Shown here piece after piece: positions 59,001 through 64,000 of a stretch of DNA of 64,000 bases. Position 1 is the first letter of the stretch; each line of letters starts with the position of its first letter. Origin of the DNA: Chondrosia reniformis (lineage: Eukaryota; Porifera; Demospongiae; Chondrillida; Chondrillidae); contig OX359202.1 of assembly GCA_947172415.1 (NCBI GenBank), forward strand, positions 4,574,899 to 4,638,898, written 5' to 3'. A program made the translations under genes and the position numbers. Below the pieces are notes generated by a model. The model was not told the origin of the DNA. It saw nothing but the letters and a program-made list of their open reading frames with translations, and made no database searches.

Positions 59001-62000
59001 TTTCTGAGATGACAGGTCTTGAGAGGAAGGCTTCTCCTTTGGTGGTCTATAAATGGACACATCCTCTGGTGTCTTGAGACTTTGAGACACATCAGGTTCT
59101 CCTGCACAAAATGGATTATATATGTATCACTATATTATAACTATACGTATGCAGTAAAAAGACATTAAGTCTGACACAAAACTTCACATATAGTAAATAT
59201 TCATTCACCTTCTTCATATGCCACAGGCTTCTCAAGGCAGGAAGATATAGAGACAACTGTTATACAGAAAAGATATTCAAACTAAAAGTTAGTTGATGTC
59301 CTACTTTTATGTATACGTATAAACTATTATTTGAATATTCTAAAATGCAAGCCTTATGAGTTACAATTGTCTCACATGTATTATCAGGTTCATCTTCTTG
59401 GTTTCCAAAGAATGTTCCTATAACTAAACCTAAATTTTAAAACACCATATATATATACCATTAATAATGTATGAGACAAAGTATAGGACATGCATAAGGA
59501 AGATACGTACGTATGTACGTATATATGAGACCAAGTACGTATAGGACATATAAGTATAGGACATGTAGTTATAAGGGAGATACGTACGTATAGGACATAT
59601 AAGTATAAGGGAGAGATGTACAAAGGGGTAAAATCCAAAACACTATGATTGAAAGGGTACGAACATGTCTAGTTTCCAAGCAACCATGGACTCAAGGTCA
59701 GTCAGGGCCAATTAAACTTGGTTCTTTACAACCGTATTATGGCGCTGGCTACATGTGCTTGGATGATACCAATAAGAACCAACTGCATCTCTAGATTCCA
59801 AAAAGACTAAAAGATGAAACACTTTCAAAGATTGCATGGGATAGTTAAACCCTGATATTTGGATGTGCAGAACAACAAGTGTATGAAATGATACATGGTG
59901 TGTTTCTTCTGTTCTGTATATAATTTGGTAACTTTACAAATACTTGAGTTAAAGCTGTGGTTCTTATTGGAGGGCCTTTAAAGTGCCATCACACCACTAG
60001 GTGTATCACCACTGTTGTGTAGGGTTGTTGAATACATCATGGACTGTAAAGAAAATGTTTGTCGCGAAGGGCCTTTAGAGGTTATCCTCAACTCTTCCAT
60101 TTTTGAGATTGAGTAAAGCAAAGGAAGTGCATCCAAACCAGCTCTCACAGGGAGGGTTCCAAACCAGCTCACACAGGGAGGGTTCCAAACCAGCTCTCAC
60201 AGGGAGGGTTTCAAACCAGCTCTCACAGGGAGGGTTTCAAACCAGCTCACACAGGGAGGGTTCTAAAACCAGCTCTCACAGGGAGGGTTCTAAAACCAGC
60301 TCTCACAGGGAGGGTTCCAAACCAGCTCTCACAGGGAGGGTTCTAAACCAGCTCTCACAGGGAGGGTTCTAAAACCAGCTCTCACAGGGAGGGTTCCAAA
60401 CCAGCCCTCACAGGGAGGGTTCTAAAACCAGCTCTCACAGGGAGGGTTCTAAAACCAGCTCTCACAGGGAGGGTTCCAAACCAGCCCTCACAGGGAGGGT
60501 TCTAAAACCAGCTCTCACAGGGAGGGTTCTAAAACCAGCTCTCACAGGGAGGGTTCTAAACCAGCTCTCACAGGGAGGGTTTCAAACCAGCTCTCACAGG
60601 GAGGGTTTCAAACCAGCTCTCACAGGGAGGGTTCTAAAACCAGCTCTCACAGGGAGGGTTCTAAAACCAGCTCACACAGGGAGGGTTCTAAACCAGCTCT
60701 CACAGGGAGGGTTCTAAAACCAGCTCTCACAGGGAGGGTTCCAAACCAGCTCTCACAGGGAGTAATAGTTAAGCTGGCATTCCAGGTTTTCCATCTTTAA
60801 TTTTGTGCATAGTATAGAAAAAATATAGGATAGAAAGATGAAGGATAAGGAGCCAATAGTCATCACTTGGATGTCCTCTCTATATGTACCTGGCCTGCAA
60901 AAACTTTAGCTGAGACACATATGCATCTGACCATTTTACTGACTTATAAATACAGCCATCTTTTTCTCAGATATACTTATCCTCTCTTATTGATCCTAAT
61001 AGTTTACCTCTTCATCTATAATATTCAACTGGTTCTTCTTCTAGATATGTCCTTCATAATAGAATAAGGATTTCTTCGAACTGCATCAAACCTATCTTTA
61101 CAGTCACTGAAGAAGACCCTTGGGGTCAAAATATCTGATATTCAAAAGATATGTCCTTCATGCTCCATACATTCCACATACCTATTCCATTATATACGTA
61201 ATGCTCACCTACGTATGTAATTCTTCGCACCATAAAGAATGCATTACATTGATTATGGCAGACTACATACGTATGTATAGTCACAAGTCCACTTATGTAG
61301 TACTAAACAATAAGGAACCCCTTTAGATTGAACAACTTTACCGGTTGCCAAGAGAAGAGAGAAATAGAGAAATCTGATTGTAATAGGAACTACTGGATTT
61401 TAATGATTCAGATCAAAACAAAAAGAACACAATCTGGTATAAACCCTTAAAATCTTAAATAGTAGCTATTCAGAATTTGCAGCTGTTTCTTGTATACAAG
61501 TGTATACAGTTTTATATTGAAAGGGTACAAATTTGCACACTTTGCACAAGAAACAGTTGAATATGACCCAAATTCTGAATAGCTTTTATGTAAGATTTTT
61601 AAGGGTTTATACCAGATTGTGTTAAAAGTGTAAGATGTTCTGCTACAGCCTCAAACATACCCTTCTGAAATGTTGTAATTTTCCTTTTTGGAGGGTCCAT
61701 ACGAAAACAGTCAAAAGCACATTCTTCATAGTGAATCTGGCATAGGAAAAAAATGACACAATGTAATAATATTATAATATTTACATGACAAAATAGTTAT
61801 ATGTCAACCATATATCTACGTATATGGTCTATGCGATCTTGTGTACATTAATGTTGATTTTGAGTAAAGTACATATTAAAGGTTAGTTCTATTCCTAAGT
61901 GGCTAGCTGTAACTCCAATGAGCTCGAGGACAAATAAAATTGATGTGCTTGTCATTCGTTTGTTTGCTAACTGATTATACACCATCCCTTATCGGCAACA

Positions 62001-63544
62001 AACCAATACAAGAATAAAATGAACAGATACTTAAATATCTTACTTTAAGCTCAGAAAATACATATGTATACAATCTTCCATGAATGGCTGTGTTACTAAG
62101 GGTATTGAAATCACTGTATCCTAAAACAAAAGCTTTTGAATTGTAATGTCCAAATTCTGTGACTGCAATAACAACAGTCCCCTGTTGTTTATCTTGATCT
62201 TGACAAAGATGCTTGAGGTAAGAATTCACCAATTCCCTTACATATCCACTTAATTTTCGATAGATAGTTTCTATACAAAATGTATAGTAGGTATGAACAC
62301 AATAAATAGGTATATATACGTACGTATTTAACTTTTTATTCTATTAAGAGAAAGCTATTGATTTAATTTATAAAGATGCAAAGAAGAACATCCAGAAAGA
62401 CATTCAGGGAGACTAATGAAGCGTGGTATTCCCAGAAACAGACTTTTATTGTAGAAAAGTTGTAAGAAAATAGTGCTTTAATTAGATTCTGTGTTAATAC
62501 TGTACATACCTGTTAGATGTGCTATTGCAAAAATGCCATTATTATATACCTTTATGGCTATTTCTGTCTTGTTCTAATTCTTTTAAAGCAGACACTACAT
62601 GACTTTTAATGGTGGTGTTGCTCCCGGTGTATGATTCTGACAGCCATTTTACTATCAATTTACTAAAAGCAACATTCTCTAATAATTTGGATACCTTCCT
62701 TTCCAGTGGAAAAGGTAATGATAGGATTACTCTGGCATTCTCATCCACATGAGATTGCTCATTAGTGCTGAAGCATTTTCCTGAAAAAAAACCAGAAAAT
62801 TGTAAAATTAACAGCTGACCTGTGTACACAAATATGTACATAGGTACTACACCAATCCCATGTATTGTAACATATATAAAGTATATAGTTTCAACTACTG
62901 TACGATGCTTCTTCACGATTTTTTTATCCAAGCATTTTGGGGCCATAGTAGACTACATATTACGTATATATGTGTGTACATATGTATGTTGTACACTTTT
63001 AAGAGCTAACCAGAGGAAAATGACCTCCTTTGATGTAGTCTTGCGATTATATTCTTTGCAATAACAAATATAATCCATACATTAAACACAATAAATGTAA
63101 CCTCAAGAGAAATCTTCCGTGTTTCCAAGGTTACATCATTTATTGTCATATACAATTTATTGGATCTGCTATCCTCAATGCAGGAAAAGCGTAAAATTAC
63201 ATAACAACACCGTGGCTCATTAGCTGACTTATCAAGGCCATTACCAGGGACTACCAGCGAGGAGGCGAGCTCTCCGGAGAAAACAAGATACACGTAGTCA
63301 GTTTTGATTCTTTCAGTCCCCATCATAGTAACTTGAAAAGGTGAATTTATAAATGGCAAGTATACTTGAAGAAGGTTTCCTGTAAAGATGAACATTTTAA
63401 CACATGAAATAAAAATATGTACGTACGTACGTACCTTATAAACTGCTATATAGAGGGATAACACACCTTTATGTAATGTCGTAAGATACTGTTGTAAATC
63501 AGGCTCATACTCTTCAGCATACTTGGAAAGGAGCTGCTGAGCCC
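51739..63544 (-). CDS. Giant Death-TPR-CHAT-NB-ARC-like protein (5' end open)
   Basis: Exons (5' to 3'): 63467-63544, 63011-63379, 62550-62780, 62044-62270, 61661-61736, 59376-59423, 59209-59256, 58649-59101, 57828-58151, 57529-57771, 57044-57466, 53197-56669, 51739-53073. Every junction is phase-compatible, giving at least 2,441 residues. Order of parts: an unrecognised N-terminal region with one strongly hydrophobic stretch (VTFIVFNVWIIFVIAKNIIA, near 63030-63110); a Ser/Pro-rich linker; an unrecognised helical region; a Death domain; TPR repeats; a CHAT cysteine protease with its His and Cys motifs intact; and an NB-ARC-like module. CHAT is a caspase/separase-fold peptidase. TPR-CHAT proteins act in bacterial defence, and Death domains recruit apoptotic partners. 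A defence or cell-death role is inferred. The first exon begins at an acceptor, so the start lies further right, perhaps outside the window. The N-terminal exons could belong to a separate gene, although the phases argue against that. Confidence 0.8.
53197..56669 (-). other. TPR array and CHAT protease exon
   Basis: One 3.47-kb exon of the giant gene. At least seven TPR units lie at roughly 55200-56250 (for example LALGWAKGNLGNALLGLNR and QARALGNLGNIKTLLEENLD). The CHAT domain lies at roughly 53330-54330. Its catalytic His is in VHIATHGSG (near 53770) and its Cys in VVLSACDSGRG (near 53610), followed by GVNSVARAFLAAGAQSVLVS and the closing HWGGLQLIGRD. A low-complexity Ser/Asn-rich leader precedes the TPRs. 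The protease residues look intact. Confidence 0.88.
56795..56945 (-). repeat. Repeat E with hammerhead-like core
   Basis: Minus strand: AAACTCTGGATACTCCCATC, GTATGCCATA, CTGATGAGTCCTAATAAGTA, TGAAACAGCTGTCTATGG, then GGGGGAAACTCTGGTTCCC. CTGATGAG followed by GTCC and then GAAAC is close to the schistosome-type hammerhead, although stem II is partly mismatched. It lies between the Death exon and the TPR exon. Confidence 0.6.
57044..57466 (-). other. Death domain exon of the giant gene
   Basis: Phase 1-1 exon of 141 codons. It contains IPSLIKLKKVPLSKRWSNFW, then EEDILHCLGYWLAYKSESGT and PITWSKFASLMEAAGYSG. The KRW...W opening and the LxxWL...PTWxxL...AxxxAG closing helices match Death domains of adaptor and NLR-like proteins. 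This is identified by eye and needs a profile search. Confidence 0.6.
58285..58352 (-). repeat. Degenerate hammerhead-like fragment
   Basis: Minus strand reads TAATGAAGACCTCCGGGTC then AAAACATCC, the same layout as the loop at 17.45 kb. Confidence 0.45.
60125..60765. repeat. ~25-bp minisatellite, ~25 copies (giant-gene intron 5)
   Basis: Unit ACCAGCTCTCACAGGGAGGG with TTCTAA, TTCTAAA, TTCCAA or TTTCAA tails. Variable tail length keeps shifting the frame, so plus-strand frames are short. Confidence 0.93.
61060..61135 (+). repeat. Family C right end joined to a hammerhead-like fragment
   Basis: TAGAATAAGGATTTCTTCGA and TGCATCAAACCTATCTT are the family C signature reversed. CACTGAAGAAGACCCTTGGG and GTCAAAATATC then follow the degraded hammerhead layout. 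Confidence 0.45.
61426..61623. mobile_element. Foldback element, family F
   Basis: AACACAATCTGGTATAAACC and CTTAAAATCTTA with AGCTATTCAGAATTTG pair with CAAATTCTGAATAGCT, TAAGATTTTTAAG and GGTTTATACCAGATTGTGTT. The arms are about 60 bp and the loop about 75 bp. It lies just beside giant-gene exon 61661-61736. Confidence 0.8.
62385..62450 (+). repeat. Repeat D head fragment
   Basis: CATTCAGGGAGACTAATGAA, GCGTGGTATTCCCAGAAACAG parallels CTGATGAAGGGTGGAATTCC and AGAAACGG of the 15.9-kb copy, with the core A/T-shifted to CTAATGA. Confidence 0.55.
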
Positions 63545-64000
63545 CTACGGAGGAGACATGTACATTGAAAATACAAGTTATTACACATGGAAGTATAGGA
63601 ATTAAGGCTCTTATGATAAGAAACTATATACGTACATGTACCTGGCTGAGGCTAACTGAAGGTCAATTATTTTGAAGATGAATTCTACATAATCTTGCAG
63701 TTGAAAACACTATTTTCCTCTGAGGATATTTAAATATAAATTTGCAATTTTTTGATGCTACATGAATTCCTTTGTTTAGGCCTTACAATGACCACTGTGG
63801 ATTGTGGATAATCAATCACTGGAAAAATATTACATCAAACCAGTCAAGGGATCAGAGTCTTCTTATCTTGCCTCATAATAAAATTGGCAACCAGTGATTG
63901 TCTGCCAGTCACTCAAGTTGGAAAAATATTCAAAGACAACTGTTTTGCCCTCCGTAGGGCTCACCAGTGTGGTATATACTTTAGTGTTGAGTTTAGATGA
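63545..64000 (-). other. Upstream flank or intron of the giant gene with repeat E
   Basis: No exon recognised. Near 63915-63990 the minus strand reads TATACCACACTGGTGAGCCC, TACGGAGGGC, AAAACAGTTGTC. GCCCT-ACGG-AGGGC is a perfect stem between CTGGTGA and AAAAC, the hammerhead layout, and the flanks align with the 56.8-kb copy. Confidence 0.55.

Overview
The window is animal nuclear DNA, AT-rich and intron-bearing, and most likely from a demosponge resembling Amphimedon. That placement is inference. It rests on metazoan-only families (a TGF-beta ligand, a Death domain), modest introns, frequent TACGTA-type microsatellites, many foldback elements, and a large Death/TPR/CHAT protein of the kind expected in an early-branching animal. 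No bacterial operon, rRNA, tRNA, CRISPR array, or retroviral, LTR or Polinton remnant was recognised.

Layout: 0-8.5 kb is repeat-rich. It carries one intronless DUF1254/DUF1214 gene of bacterial type, a decayed duplicate of it, a 293-bp tandem repeat and nested foldback elements. 8.9-15.05 kb (minus) is a seven-exon GPR137-like gene, a lysosomal membrane protein. 15.2-27.5 kb (minus) is a six-exon SETD9-like SET-domain gene. Only 100 bp separate its start codon from that of a divergent two-exon TGF-beta ligand (27.64-29.06 kb, plus). 29.5-43.3 kb (minus) is PNPT1, mitochondrial polynucleotide phosphorylase, with at least 18 exons. 44.4-50.9 kb (minus) is translation initiation factor eIF5, seven exons. 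51.2-51.5 kb may hold a 66-residue gene. From 51.7 kb to at least 63.5 kb (minus) runs one very large gene: novel N-terminal region, Death domain, TPR array, CHAT protease, and an NB-ARC-like module without a P-loop. Its 5' end lies beyond 63.5 kb.

Exon borders were read from splice sites, and the phases were checked. The GPR137, SETD9, eIF5 and TGF-beta models each close to a whole number of codons. The CHAT gene is phase-consistent across 13 exons.

The clearest genome-level patterns are three. First, at least ten minisatellites lie in introns, several beginning within about 30 bp of an exon; one of them has amplified the eIF5 exon-2 splice donor into about 18 decoys. Second, dispersed repeats carry hammerhead-ribozyme-like cores. 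Third, several foldback families share a GTAGGGATG motif. The genes do not form one pathway. PNPT1 and eIF5 are RNA and translation housekeeping genes, GPR137 is linked to lysosomal mTORC1 signalling, TGF-beta is a developmental signal, and the CHAT gene looks like an innate-immunity or cell-death protease.
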